From positions 248,001 to 312,000 of the forward strand of contig NZ_SZVP01000003.1 of assembly GCF_005885605.1 (NCBI RefSeq): 64,000 bases of DNA, read 5' to 3'. Below the pieces are notes generated by a model, which saw only the letters and a program-made list of their open reading frames with translations, searched no databases and was not told the DNA's origin. Positions 53,281-62,146 of the stretch are shown here, piece after piece; positions within the stretch are counted from its first letter, which is position 1, and every line of letters begins with the position of its first letter. Source of the stretch: Colwellia ponticola (GTDB lineage: Bacteria > Pseudomonadota > Gammaproteobacteria > Enterobacterales > Alteromonadaceae). Both the position numbers and the translations under genes were made by a program.

Positions 53281-53304
53281 AGCTATCTATTGTATTAAGT
53301 TAAG

Positions 53305-53389
53305 TGGTGCGGATGGGGGGACTTGAACCCCCACGACCTAAGTCACCAGCCCCTCAAGCTGGCGCGTCTACCAATTCCGCCACATCCGC
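53305..53389 (-). tRNA. tRNA-Leu (anticodon GAG)
   Basis: This 85-base tRNA includes an encoded CCA end. The acceptor stem GCGGATG pairs with CATCCGC. The D-arm has TGGTAGACGC, the anticodon loop CTTGAGG holds GAG at 53353-53355, the long variable arm is typical of leucine tRNAs, and the T-arm has GGTTCAAGTCC. It sits directly downstream of secG, as in many gammaproteobacteria. Confidence 0.96.
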
Positions 53390-53489
53390 GCAATACTTAA
53401 CTTGTAAACTCTTTTAGTTATCTCTAGCTATCTAAGTTGAGGCTTAGTTAGCTATATTATCATTATCGAAATAAATTATCGAAGTAACT

Positions 53490-53894
53490 TTATTCTGGAA
53501 CCTTGCTATTGTCTGCTTCATTAACAGGCTCGTCAGATGCAGGTACATCACTATTATTAACAGCCGGTAGTGTCATTGTTTCAATGCTTTCAGTTGGAAT
53601 AGCATCAATCGCCTCTTCAGCAGGCACTGCTAGGTTATTCCACTCATCAACCGCTTTCGTTTTATTAGCGGTTAAGTTACCTAATATTAAGCTAATAACA
53701 AAAAATGCCACGGCTAAGTAAGTTGTTGCTGAAGTTAAAAAATTACCTGAACCACCTGAACCAAAAACGGTTGCAGAAGAGCCAGCGCCAAAAGATGCGC
53801 CCATATCTGCGCCTTTACCTTGTTGAATTAATACTAAGCCAATAAGGGCTAACGCAATAAGTACATAGACGATAATTAATACTTGATACAACAT
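53490..53894 (-). CDS. secG: Preprotein translocase subunit SecG
   Basis: This 134-residue subunit of SecYEG helps the SecA-driven export channel. Two membrane helices (about 3-24 and 54-74) flank the conserved cytoplasmic loop LIQQGKGADMGASFGAGSSATVFGSGGSGNFL. The tail from about 80 on is acidic and low-complexity, longer than in E. coli (110 residues). It starts one base after the tpiA stop with an AAAGGA site, so tpiA and secG are co-transcribed and then run into tRNA-Leu. Confidence 0.95.
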   Translation of the reverse strand: MLYQVLIIVYVLIALALIGLVLIQQGKGADMGASFGAGSSATVFGSGGSGNFLTSATTYLAVAFFVISLILGNLTANKTKAVDEWNNLAVPAEEAIDAIPTESIETMTLPAVNNSDVPASDEPVNEADNSKVPE

Positions 53895-53895
53895 T

Positions 53896-54666
53896 CTATT
53901 TTCCTTTAGCTGCTAAACAAATTGTTTTAAATTGTTCGGCTTTTAAACTAGCACCACCAATAAGACCACCGTCTATATCAGCTTGTGCAAATAATTCTTC
54001 ACAGTTAGCTGCATTAACGCTGCCACCGTAGAGCAAGGGTACTTTATTCGCTACTTGCTCATTATGTTGAGCTAAAAATTGACGAATAAACTGATGTGTT
54101 TCTTGTGCCATAGCACTTGATGCTGTTTTACCTGTTCCTATGGCCCAAACTGGCTCATAAGCAATAACAACATCATTAAATTTGTTTATACCAATTTCAT
54201 CGATAACTGGCTGAATCTGTGCTGATAATACAGATTCGGTTTGTCCGTTTGCTCGTTCTGCTTCACTTTCACCAATACATAATATCGGTGTTAATCCAGC
54301 ATTTAATGCGACATGAACTTTTTTAGCTACCTGTAACGATGTTTCATTATATAAGCTTCTACGCTCAGAATGTCCCAAGATAACATAATGAATAGCTAAA
54401 TCTTGTAATATAGCTGTAGATACCTCACCAGTGTAAGCACCACTGTCATGTTCACTGACATTTTGAGAGCCTACCTGAATAGCGTCATTTAAGTTAGCCG
54501 CTGTTATTTTCTGATTAAGTTCAGATAAATAAGGAAAGCTTGGACAAATAACCACATCTACATGAGATGGTAAGTTAATGCTTGCTAACGCTGAAACCAT
54601 AGAGCTAACTAGGGCTGAGTCTCCGTTCATTTTCCAATTTGCGGCTACAATTGCTTGTCTAGTCAT
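53896..54666 (-). CDS. tpiA: Triosephosphate isomerase
   Basis: This 256-residue glycolytic enzyme interconverts dihydroxyacetone phosphate and glyceraldehyde 3-phosphate. The expected residues are there: Asn-Trp-Lys in AANWKMNGD, His in ILGHSERR, and the catalytic Glu with loop 6 in VIAYEPVWAIGTGKTAS, followed by LLYGGSVNAAN. Length is normal (255). It precedes secG by one base. The gene is 247 bases from glmM, in the same direction. Confidence 0.97.
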   Translation of the reverse strand: MTRQAIVAANWKMNGDSALVSSMVSALASINLPSHVDVVICPSFPYLSELNQKITAANLNDAIQVGSQNVSEHDSGAYTGEVSTAILQDLAIHYVILGHSERRSLYNETSLQVAKKVHVALNAGLTPILCIGESEAERANGQTESVLSAQIQPVIDEIGINKFNDVVIAYEPVWAIGTGKTASSAMAQETHQFIRQFLAQHNEQVANKVPLLYGGSVNAANCEELFAQADIDGGLIGGASLKAEQFKTICLAAKGK

Positions 54667-54913
54667 TTATACCTCAGAACCTATAATATTATTTTTAACG
54701 TCGATAAATGTTATCTTTTGACATCAATAAAAAAGTTAACTGAGGCCATTGCTAAAATGAAGCCGCGAGATAGTAACTAACCTAGACAAAAGATACAAGT
54801 GTTTAACACAGTTCTTTTACTGGTTGCAGTTTTTTTATACTTAATCGCGGCATTTTATTACTACGCTATAACTAAGAGTCGCTGTGACTAGCATTAATAA
54901 CCACTAACCTTAA

Positions 54914-56251
54914 TTATTTAACACACTTCACTACATCAGCAATTTTGTTAGCAAGTAAAGTGACTTCATCAAGATCTGGACCTTCAACCATAACTCGAAT
55001 AAGTGGCTCAGTACCCGATTTACGTAGTAATACTCTACCTCGACCGGTCAGTATTTCATTAACTTCAGCAACAGCGGCTAATACATCGGCATCTTTTAAT
55101 GGATTATTCTCACCAGAAAAACGTACATTAACCAATAGTTGCGGTAGCATTGTAATACCTTGGCGCAATGCATGTAAGGATTTTTTCTGTTTAGTTACTG
55201 CAGTAAGTACATTAAGGGCTGCAATTATACCATCACCTGTAGAGGTATGATTAAGGTTAATAACATGACCTGAGTTTTCTGCGCCAAGCTGCCATCCTTT
55301 TTCTCGTAATAGCTCCATCACATGACGATCACCCACTTTACTACGGGCAAACTCAATATCGAGCGCTTCAAAGGCTAACTCTAAGCCCATGTTGCTCATT
55401 AACGTACCCACTACTCCACCGTCTTTACGGCCAGATGTTAGATCATTACAAGCAATAATATAAATAATTTCATCGCCATCAATTACATAGCCTGTATGGT
55501 CTACCATCATAATACGATCGCCATCACCATCAAGGGCAATACCTAAGTCAGCATTATGCTCAACAACAGCTTTGCTGATCGCATCCATCGATGTTGCGCC
55601 ACAACCATCATTAATATTGGTACCGTTAGGTGCTGTGCCTATTTCGATAACCGTCGCACCTAGTTCACGAAATACGTTGGGTGCTATATGGTAAGTTGCT
55701 CCATGTGCGCAATCAACCACTATGGTTAACTCTTTCAATGAGCTTTGGCTAGGAAAATTACTTTTACAAAATTCTATATAACGCCCTGCAGCATCGTTGA
55801 TACGCGTGGCTTTACCTAATTTTGCTGAATCAACACAGCCCATTGGTTTATCTAGTTGCGCTTCTATCGCTTGCTCAACATCATCGGGAAGTTTTTCGCC
55901 GCTATTAGAGAAGAATTTAATACCATTATCATAAAACGGATTATGTGAAGCGCTAATCACAACACCCGCTTCTGCTCTAAAGGTTTTAGTTAAATAAGCT
56001 ATCCCAGGTGTTGGCATAGGACCAAGCAGTCCTACGTCGATACCAGCCGCTGAAAAGCCAGCTTCAAGGGCTGATTCAAGCATATAACCTGAAATTCGTG
56101 TGTCTTTGCCAATAAGTACCTTTTTAGTACCTTGTCCTGCTAATACTTTACCTGCGGCATAACCTAGTTTCATCACAAAATCAGGGGTTATTGGGTATTG
56201 TCCCACTAAACCGCGTATTCCATCGGTACCAAAATATTTACGTTCTGACAT
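54914..56251 (-). CDS. glmM: Phosphoglucosamine mutase
   Basis: This 445-residue enzyme converts glucosamine-6-phosphate to glucosamine-1-phosphate for UDP-GlcNAc and hence peptidoglycan and LPS. The N-terminus YFGTDGIRG, the phosphoserine loop [15 protein letters not shown], the metal loop [11 protein letters not shown] and the phosphate-binding [12 protein letters not shown] are all intact. Length equals E. coli GlmM. AAGGA precedes the ATG. It follows folP by about 107 bases in the standard folP-glmM order. Confidence 0.97.
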   Translation of the reverse strand: MSERKYFGTDGIRGLVGQYPITPDFVMKLGYAAGKVLAGQGTKKVLIGKDTRISGYMLESALEAGFSAAGIDVGLLGPMPTPGIAYLTKTFRAEAGVVISASHNPFYDNGIKFFSNSGEKLPDDVEQAIEAQLDKPMGCVDSAKLGKATRINDAAGRYIEFCKSNFPSQSSLKELTIVVDCAHGATYHIAPNVFRELGATVIEIGTAPNGTNINDGCGATSMDAISKAVVEHNADLGIALDGDGDRIMMVDHTGYVIDGDEIIYIIACNDLTSGRKDGGVVGTLMSNMGLELAFEALDIEFARSKVGDRHVMELLREKGWQLGAENSGHVINLNHTSTGDGIIAALNVLTAVTKQKKSLHALRQGITMLPQLLVNVRFSGENNPLKDADVLAAVAEVNEILTGRGRVLLRKSGTEPLIRVMVEGPDLDEVTLLANKIADVVKCVK

Positions 56252-56358
56252 ATCTTTCCTTATATACTTATTTTTATAGCTTTAGTCATTGCAGCGCTAT
56301 TGATTATCTATCAGTTAGGTTTGCGTAACTTTATCTATTTTTATGCTACAACTGCACC

Positions 56359-57213
56359 TCATTGGTACTGAGCGGTTATCGATAACACGTTTAGCGCATC
56401 AACGGTTTCTTTAACATCATGGACACGAATAATATGTGCATTTTGCTGTGCTGCTATTATAGCGGTAGTTAAACTACCTGCAAGACGTTCATTAACATTG
56501 CGCGTTAATAAATTACCAATCATTGATTTCCTCGAGGTTCCTGATAACAAAGGTAAACCGAGATCTTGAAATTGGCTTAATTGGGCAAGTAATTGATAAT
56601 TTTGTTCTAAGGTTTTACCAAAACCAAAACCGGGGTCTAAAATGAGTCGATTTCGGTTAATACCCGCTTGCTCACACACCTTAATGCGCTCGATAAAAAA
56701 CTGTTTAACTTCGCTAATAACTTCATCATAGTGAGGGTTTTCTTGCATCGAACGAGGTAAGCCTTGCATATGCATTAAACATACGGGAGTATCGCTTTGT
56801 GCTAATACGGCTAAACAACCTTCATTTTGTAATGCCCTGACATCATTAATAATATCGGCGCCATAAGCAATGGCTTCAGCCATAACTACGGCCTTACTAG
56901 TATCAATAGAGACTTTGATATTAAGCCTTGCTTTAATCGCTTTAAGTAACGGAATAACCCGCGCCAACTCTTCTGCTTCACTTACCGCATCTGCGCCAGG
57001 GCGTGTTGACTCACCACCAATATCAATAATATCAACGCCGTCGACGATCATTTGTTCCACTTGCGCTAACGCGTTATCAAAGTTAGCAAACTTTCCACCA
57101 TCAGAGAACGAATCAGGGGTTACATTTAAAATCCCCATCACTTGTGGCTTAATAAATTTACCTTGCTGTTCGCTGTGCGATGGATTTGCTAAACGTACTT
57201 TATTTTGTGTCAT
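56359..57213 (-). CDS. folP: Dihydropteroate synthase
   Basis: This 284-residue TIM-barrel enzyme condenses p-aminobenzoate with dihydropterin pyrophosphate in folate synthesis; it is the sulfonamide target. Signature blocks: VMGILNVTPDSFSDGGKF, DIGGESTRPGAD, LILDPGFGFGK, and SGTSRKSMIG with the loop Ser/Arg/Lys. Length is normal. It is downstream of ftsH, but a strong terminator (57271-57307) separates the two, so it likely has its own promoter or receives read-through. Confidence 0.96.
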   Translation of the reverse strand: MTQNKVRLANPSHSEQQGKFIKPQVMGILNVTPDSFSDGGKFANFDNALAQVEQMIVDGVDIIDIGGESTRPGADAVSEAEELARVIPLLKAIKARLNIKVSIDTSKAVVMAEAIAYGADIINDVRALQNEGCLAVLAQSDTPVCLMHMQGLPRSMQENPHYDEVISEVKQFFIERIKVCEQAGINRNRLILDPGFGFGKTLEQNYQLLAQLSQFQDLGLPLLSGTSRKSMIGNLLTRNVNERLAGSLTTAIIAAQQNAHIIRVHDVKETVDALNVLSITAQYQ

Positions 57214-57270
57214 GAATTAATCTTTTTTTAATTGATTTAAACTATGTTGTTATGACTAACTTATAGCTAA

Positions 57271-57307
57271 AAAAAACCTCGATACTTGCGGTAAATATCG
57301 AGGTTTT
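57271..57307 (-). terminator. Terminator between ftsH and folP
   Basis: A stem ACCTCGATA/TATCGAGGT with an 11-base loop and an A-run on the + strand gives a U-tract for minus-strand transcripts, about 60 bases past the ftsH stop. Confidence 0.8.
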
Positions 57308-57364
57308 ATTATTAAAGCTATTTATTAACAAGCTAGATATGCTACCTAAGGTAACAAGCCTATA

Positions 57365-59347
57365 TTAATTTGACGGTGTTTCGCCATTTGGCTTACTCGT
57401 ATCAGGCTTTGCCTCTGTAGACTGCTCAGCCTCTTCTGTAGGCTTACTGGTTTTTTCAACGTCAGGCGCTTTATTACCTTTATTACCCTTATTCTTGTCA
57501 GAGTTAGTACTGGAACTGTCGTTATCTGCCCAACCTGCTGGTGCACGAACGGTTGTTCTTGCCATTAAATCATCAATTTGTAAAGCGTCAATAGTCTCAT
57601 ACTTCATTAAACAATCTTTCATGGCATGTAAAATATCCATGTTTTCTTTAATTAAGTTTTCTGCACGCTGGTAATTACGATGAATAACGTCTTTGATTTC
57701 GTTATCAATATCTTTAGCTGTTTCATCAGACATATGCAGTGATTTTGCCGACGTACGACCTAAGAACACTTCACCTTCTTCTTCAGCAAATAGCATAGGA
57801 CCCATTTTTTCAGATAGACCCCATTGCGTTACCATTTTACGGGCAATATTAGTGGCTCGCTCAATATCGTTTGAAGCGCCAGTAGACACTTTGTCACTAC
57901 CGTAAATAAGGTCTTCAGCAACACGACCACCATATAAAGAAGAAATATTACTTTCTAGATGCTGCTTAGAATGACTAAATCTATCTTGCTCTGGTAAGTA
58001 CATAGTTACCCCAAGAGCACGACCACGAGGAATAATACTCACTTTATAAACAGGGTCATGATCAGGCACCAAACGGCCAATAATAGCGTGACCTGCTTCA
58101 TGGTATGCGGTCATTTCTCTTTCAGATTCACTCATCACCATAGACTTACGTTCTGAGCCCATCATAATTTTATCTTTAGCCGCATCAAATTCTTTCATAC
58201 TCACCAAGCGAAGTTCACCACGAGCAGCACATAAGGCCGCTTCGTTCACTAAGTTTGCTAAGTCTGCACCTGAGAAACCAGGCGTACCACGGGCAATAAC
58301 TTCAGCTTTAACATCATCACCTAATGGCACTTTGCGCATATGTACTTTAAGAATTTGTTCACGACCTTTAATGTCAGGTAAACCAACAGTTACTTGACGA
58401 TCAAAACGACCAGGGCGAAGTAATGCTGGGTCTAATACGTCTGGACGGTTAGTTGCAGCAATAACAATAACGCCTTCATTACCTTCAAAACCATCCATCT
58501 CTACTAACATTTGGTTTAATGTTTGCTCACGTTCATCGTGTCCACCACCCATGCCTGCACCACGTTGACGACCTACGGCATCTATTTCATCAATAAAGAT
58601 GATACAAGGGGCTGCTTTTTTAGCTTGTTCGAACATGTCACGAACACGCGAGGCACCAACACCCACAAACATTTCAACAAAATCTGAACCTGAAATAGTA
58701 AAGAACGGTACTTTTGCTTCACCAGCAATCGCTTTGGCGAGTAATGTTTTACCTGTACCAGGTTGACCAACCAGTAAAATACCAGAAGGAATACGTCCAC
58801 CGAGTTTTTGAAAGCGACTAGGCTCACGCAAATAATCGACTAATTCAGCAACATCTTCTTTAGCTTCGTCACAACCAGCAACATCAGCGAAAGTTGTTTT
58901 AATCTGCTCTTCGGTCAATTGACGTGCTTTTGACTTACCAAAAGACATAGCGCCTTTACCGCCACCGCCTTGCATTTGACGCATGAAGAAAATCCATACA
59001 CCAATAAGTAATATCATCGGGAACCAAGAAACAAAGATAGTAGTTAAGAAGCTGGTTTCTTCAGGTAATTTACCTTGCGCACGTACACCTTGCTTAACAA
59101 GGTCATTAATTAAATCGCGGTCATAACCACCTGGCACCACTGTTTTATAGGCTTCACCACTACGTTTTTCACCGGTAATTACGCCATTTCTATCGACATT
59201 TGCATCTCGAATTTGCCCTTGACGAACATCCTGAATAAAGCGGGTATAGTCCATTGCTTTATCTTGAGAAGAATCCGGAGAGAAACTCTGAAATACACTC
59301 ATCAAAACAACTGCAATCACTAACCATAGAATAAGATTTTTTGCCAT
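57365..59347 (-). CDS. ftsH: ATP-dependent zinc metalloprotease FtsH
   Basis: This 660-residue inner-membrane AAA+ protease degrades damaged membrane and regulatory proteins. TM1 (about 4-24), a periplasmic domain and TM2 (about 97-117) precede the AAA domain with Walker A GQPGTGKT, Walker [14 protein letters not shown] and the second region homology [17 protein letters not shown]. The zinc motif is HEAGH. The start is ATG 59347 (MAKNLILW, identical to E. coli) with GAG upstream, not the TTG at 59356. The C-terminal tail (about 605-660) is Lys/Asn/Thr-rich and diverged. It is normally right after rlmE; here a GlcG/HbpS-like gene separates them. Confidence 0.97.
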   Translation of the reverse strand: MAKNLILWLVIAVVLMSVFQSFSPDSSQDKAMDYTRFIQDVRQGQIRDANVDRNGVITGEKRSGEAYKTVVPGGYDRDLINDLVKQGVRAQGKLPEETSFLTTIFVSWFPMILLIGVWIFFMRQMQGGGGKGAMSFGKSKARQLTEEQIKTTFADVAGCDEAKEDVAELVDYLREPSRFQKLGGRIPSGILLVGQPGTGKTLLAKAIAGEAKVPFFTISGSDFVEMFVGVGASRVRDMFEQAKKAAPCIIFIDEIDAVGRQRGAGMGGGHDEREQTLNQMLVEMDGFEGNEGVIVIAATNRPDVLDPALLRPGRFDRQVTVGLPDIKGREQILKVHMRKVPLGDDVKAEVIARGTPGFSGADLANLVNEAALCAARGELRLVSMKEFDAAKDKIMMGSERKSMVMSESEREMTAYHEAGHAIIGRLVPDHDPVYKVSIIPRGRALGVTMYLPEQDRFSHSKQHLESNISSLYGGRVAEDLIYGSDKVSTGASNDIERATNIARKMVTQWGLSEKMGPMLFAEEEGEVFLGRTSAKSLHMSDETAKDIDNEIKDVIHRNYQRAENLIKENMDILHAMKDCLMKYETIDALQIDDLMARTTVRAPAGWADNDSSSTNSDKNKGNKGNKAPDVEKTSKPTEEAEQSTEAKPDTSKPNGETPSN

Positions 59348-59356
59348 ATCGCTCAA

Positions 59357-59690
59357 CTTATTGACCTCTTGTAATATTTAATATCTTTATTAGAATGAAT
59401 CTTTACTAGTTTATTGTGCCTAACTTACTACAATTCAAGGCTAGTCGCTATTTAACTTTAATCGTAAGTAACAACTAGTTACATTAAACAGTTAAATAGT
59501 CTCTTTGGCTATGACTTATTTACCTTTTGTATGTGGTAATTAATAGTCAATCAACTATTGCCAACTCGCAGATAAGGACTTAATAAATTATTAAGTCTAT
59601 TAGTTTATCATTTAAATACCAACAGAGGTAAAACAGTGTGCACTCTTTGTCATCACTGTATTTATACTGAGTAAGGTGCTTTACTTACTT
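59357..59690 (-). promoter_or_regulatory. ftsH: ftsH upstream region with candidate heat-shock promoter
   Basis: In this 334-base gap the minus strand has CTTGAA (59434-59439), 15 bases, then CACAATAA (59411-59418), about 65 bases before the ftsH start. The -35 half fits sigma-32 well, the -10 half poorly. ftsH is heat-shock controlled in E. coli. Nothing else was recognised. Confidence 0.25.
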
Positions 59691-60227
59691 CTACTTTAAA
59701 GCCATTAAGCCAGCTTTTGCAATGCGTACATCCTCACTGCCATGCGCACCGCCAACACCAATACCGCCAACGACCGTACCGTTAATATAAATAGGCACAC
59801 CACCATCAAGCAGTAGAATATTTTCATCTAAATATCGTAAATCTTCAGGAATAGTACCGTCTTTAATCCCCTTTGCAATAACCGCTGTTTCTCTTTTTTG
59901 TGAGTTAGCGGTGTAGGCTTTTTTATAACTTGCTCTAATAGTATGCACACCGGCTTTATGATCTCTTAACACGGCTAATGTTTGACCAGAGCTGTCAACA
60001 ACCGTTATCGATACGGCTAACTTATCTTTATGAGCTTGTAGGGCTGCTAAATTAACAATATTCTGCGCCATAGACCCTGTCAATACAGGAGTCATTACCA
60101 CGCCGTTAATGACACTTGCCATCTCATCACTTGCCTCTTTGTTTTGCGTTACGTCTGCTGAGTTGGCATAGGCACTCGTTGAAACAAGTGCTGCGAACAA
60201 TAGCGCAGACCTTAATTTTTTTTTCAT
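59691..60227 (-). CDS. Secreted GlcG/HbpS-family heme-binding-like protein
   Basis: This 178-residue exported protein has a signal peptide (about 1-21, ending AYA-NS) and then a GlcG/HbpS (DUF336) domain. Conserved pieces include [66 protein letters not shown]. HbpS proteins bind heme or corrinoids and can sense redox stress; other members are of unknown function. Its place between rlmE and ftsH is unusual. It has gaps of 114 bases to rlmE and 334 to ftsH, so it is probably its own unit. Confidence 0.85.
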   Translation of the reverse strand: MKKKLRSALLFAALVSTSAYANSADVTQNKEASDEMASVINGVVMTPVLTGSMAQNIVNLAALQAHKDKLAVSITVVDSSGQTLAVLRDHKAGVHTIRASYKKAYTANSQKRETAVIAKGIKDGTIPEDLRYLDENILLLDGGVPIYINGTVVGGIGVGGAHGSEDVRIAKAGLMALK

Positions 60228-60341
60228 TATTACACCCTGGTAATTGTTAGATTATAAGTACTGCTTCTTAACTAATTAACTAATTAACTAACTAAGTTGC
60301 TATAGAGCTCTGCTTTGTTCACTATTATCGACAACCTACCA

Positions 60342-60974
60342 CTAGTTGCCCTCGTAGCCCGTGGCAACTAAATAAACCTCGCGCGAACGAGCCCTTGATG
60401 ACTCGGGTTTACGGGTTTTGACTGTGGTAAATACGCTGCGAACTTCTTTCATAAATTGCTCGAAACCAGCACCTTGGAAAACTTTCACTACGAATGCACC
60501 ATTAGTTTTTAGCACTTCTCTACACATTTCTAATGCAAGTTCGACCAAATACATACTACGCGCTGAGTCAGCACTTTCATTACCAGTCATATTCGCTGCC
60601 ATATCTGACATCACCACATCAATATTTTTACCGCCGATACGATTTAGCAGTGCTTCTAGTACAGCCTCCTCACGAAAGTCTCCTTCAAGAAAGTCAACAC
60701 CAACGATGGCATCCATTGGCAGAATATCACAGGCAACAACTAAGCCTTTATCGCCAACGGCTTTAACCGCGTATTCAGACCAACCACCAGGCGCTGCGCC
60801 TAAATCAACCACTTTCATTCCAGGTTTTATCAGCTTGTCTTTATTATTGATTTCTTCTAATTTAAACACAGCCCGTGAACGTAACCCCAAACGTTGTGCT
60901 TTTTTTACATATTCATCATCAAAATGCTCATCTAACCACTTTTGACTGCTGCCTTTGTGCTTTTTATTTGCCAT
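60342..60974 (-). CDS. rlmE: 23S rRNA 2'-O-ribose methyltransferase RlmE (FtsJ)
   Basis: This 210-residue SAM-dependent enzyme methylates U2552 of 23S rRNA late in 50S assembly. The SAM site is [16 protein letters not shown]. The catalytic tetrad lies around [11 protein letters not shown] (Lys), [10 protein letters not shown] (Asp), [10 protein letters not shown] (Lys) and [11 protein letters not shown] (Glu). Length is that of E. coli (209). It is divergent from yhbY, the usual arrangement in this group. Confidence 0.97.
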   Translation of the reverse strand: MANKKHKGSSQKWLDEHFDDEYVKKAQRLGLRSRAVFKLEEINNKDKLIKPGMKVVDLGAAPGGWSEYAVKAVGDKGLVVACDILPMDAIVGVDFLEGDFREEAVLEALLNRIGGKNIDVVMSDMAANMTGNESADSARSMYLVELALEMCREVLKTNGAFVVKVFQGAGFEQFMKEVRSVFTTVKTRKPESSRARSREVYLVATGYEGN

Positions 60975-61143
60975 GTATATTTACCATGTATTTGCTTACT
61001 GATAATAACCGCTTTACTTGAAGATGCAGAATTCAAGTGAAGCGGATATAAAGAATATTGAGTTATTTAACTATTAGTATTAATCATCACAAGATAAGGG
61101 TAAAATGATAGCAATTCAAGGCAACAAATAACGAAACTTAGTA

Positions 61144-61440
61144 ATGAGCTTAAACAAAAAACAAATTCAACACCTTAAAGGTGTAGCGCACCCATTAAAA
61201 CCAGTCGTTTTATTGGGCAATAATGGTTTAACTGAAGCGGTTGTAGCAGAAATTGATTATGCGCTAAGTCACCATGAATTAATTAAAGTGAAAATCCCTA
61301 CCGATGACAAAGAAACGAAAGCATTAATCGTTGAAGCTATTTGTCGTGAAACGAAATCGACTCAAGTGCAAGTGATTGGCAAAACTTTAGTCATCTATCG
61401 TGAAAGTGCTGAAAAGAAAATTAGAATCCCTAAAGCTTAA
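61144..61440 (+). CDS. yhbY: YhbY-family RNA-binding protein (CRM domain)
   Basis: This 98-residue protein with a single CRM domain binds pre-50S ribosomal particles. It shows LNKKQIQHLKGVAHPLKPVV, the loop LLGNNGLTEAVV that carries the family GxxG-like element, and HHELIKVKIP. Length is as in E. coli (97). It is divergent from rlmE and convergent with greA across a bidirectional terminator. The ribosome-binding site is weak. Confidence 0.95.
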   Translation: MSLNKKQIQHLKGVAHPLKPVVLLGNNGLTEAVVAEIDYALSHHELIKVKIPTDDKETKALIVEAICRETKSTQVQVIGKTLVIYRESAEKKIRIPKA

Positions 61441-61475
61441 TCAACCTTTGATTTATCCTTTTGCACTAAGCAAAC

Positions 61476-61505
61476 AAAAAATGACCACAATCGTGGTCAT
61501 TTTTA
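61476..61505. terminator. Bidirectional terminator between yhbY and greA
   Basis: A perfect stem AAAATGACCAC/GTGGTCATTTT with a 4-base loop, with A-run and T-run. Confidence 0.88.
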
Positions 61506-61550
61506 TTTCCGCTATCACCCCTATCTTATGATATACGGTAGGTAATGATA

Positions 61551-62027
61551 TTAAATATGTTCAACGGCAACAATTTCATATTCAACAATACCACCAGGGA
61601 TAGTTATTTCTATTTCACTATCGACTTCTTTACCAATTAACCCACGTGCAATGGGTGAGTTAAATGAAATACGACCTGTTTTAAAGTCTGCTTCATCATC
61701 GCCAACAATTTGATAAGTTACTTCAACTTCAGTATCAATATTTAATAACGTCACTGTCGTCCCAAAAATAACTTTACCGTGATTAGGTATTGTCGTTACA
61801 TCAATGACTTGTGCATTACATAGTCGACCTTCAATATCTTGTATACGGCCTTCACAAAAACCTTGCTCTTCTTTGGCAGCATGGTATTCAGCATTTTCTT
61901 TTAAATCACCGTGCTCACGGGCTTCGGCAATATCTTTTACAATACGCGGACGTTTCTCTGTTTTTAATACTCTCAGCTCTTCTTTCAATAGCTCAGCACC
62001 ACGAAGGGTCATTGGATATTTAGTCAT
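61551..62027 (-). CDS. greA: Transcription elongation factor GreA
   Basis: This 158-residue factor enters the RNA polymerase secondary channel and stimulates cleavage of backtracked RNA. The N-terminal coiled coil (about 1-75) has the tip acidic pair in [20 protein letters not shown]. The C-terminal globular domain has [21 protein letters not shown]. Length matches E. coli (158). A GAGAAG site precedes the ATG. It lies downstream of carB, separated by a hairpin. Confidence 0.97.
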   Translation of the reverse strand: MTKYPMTLRGAELLKEELRVLKTEKRPRIVKDIAEAREHGDLKENAEYHAAKEEQGFCEGRIQDIEGRLCNAQVIDVTTIPNHGKVIFGTTVTLLNIDTEVEVTYQIVGDDEADFKTGRISFNSPIARGLIGKEVDSEIEITIPGGIVEYEIVAVEHI

Positions 62028-62048
62028 TATTAACTTCTCTTTATAACA

Positions 62049-62097
62049 ATAAAGGCGGTTAACTCCCCTATGAATAGGAGATAACCACCTTTATATT
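62049..62097 (-). terminator. Hairpin between carB and greA
   Basis: Long imperfect arms (AAAGGCGGTTA...CTCC and GGAG...TAACCACCTTT) lie about 50 bases past the carB stop. The U-tract is weak, so it may attenuate rather than end transcription into greA. Confidence 0.55.
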
Positions 62098-62146
62098 TTA
62101 AATAAGCCTACATTCACATTGAAATAAAGGCTTGCTGTAGTATTTT

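Noticed and set aside
60418-60945. + strand 175-codon ORF opposite rlmE
   Set aside because: It lies wholly antisense to rlmE, which has all catalytic motifs; it is a codon-composition shadow.
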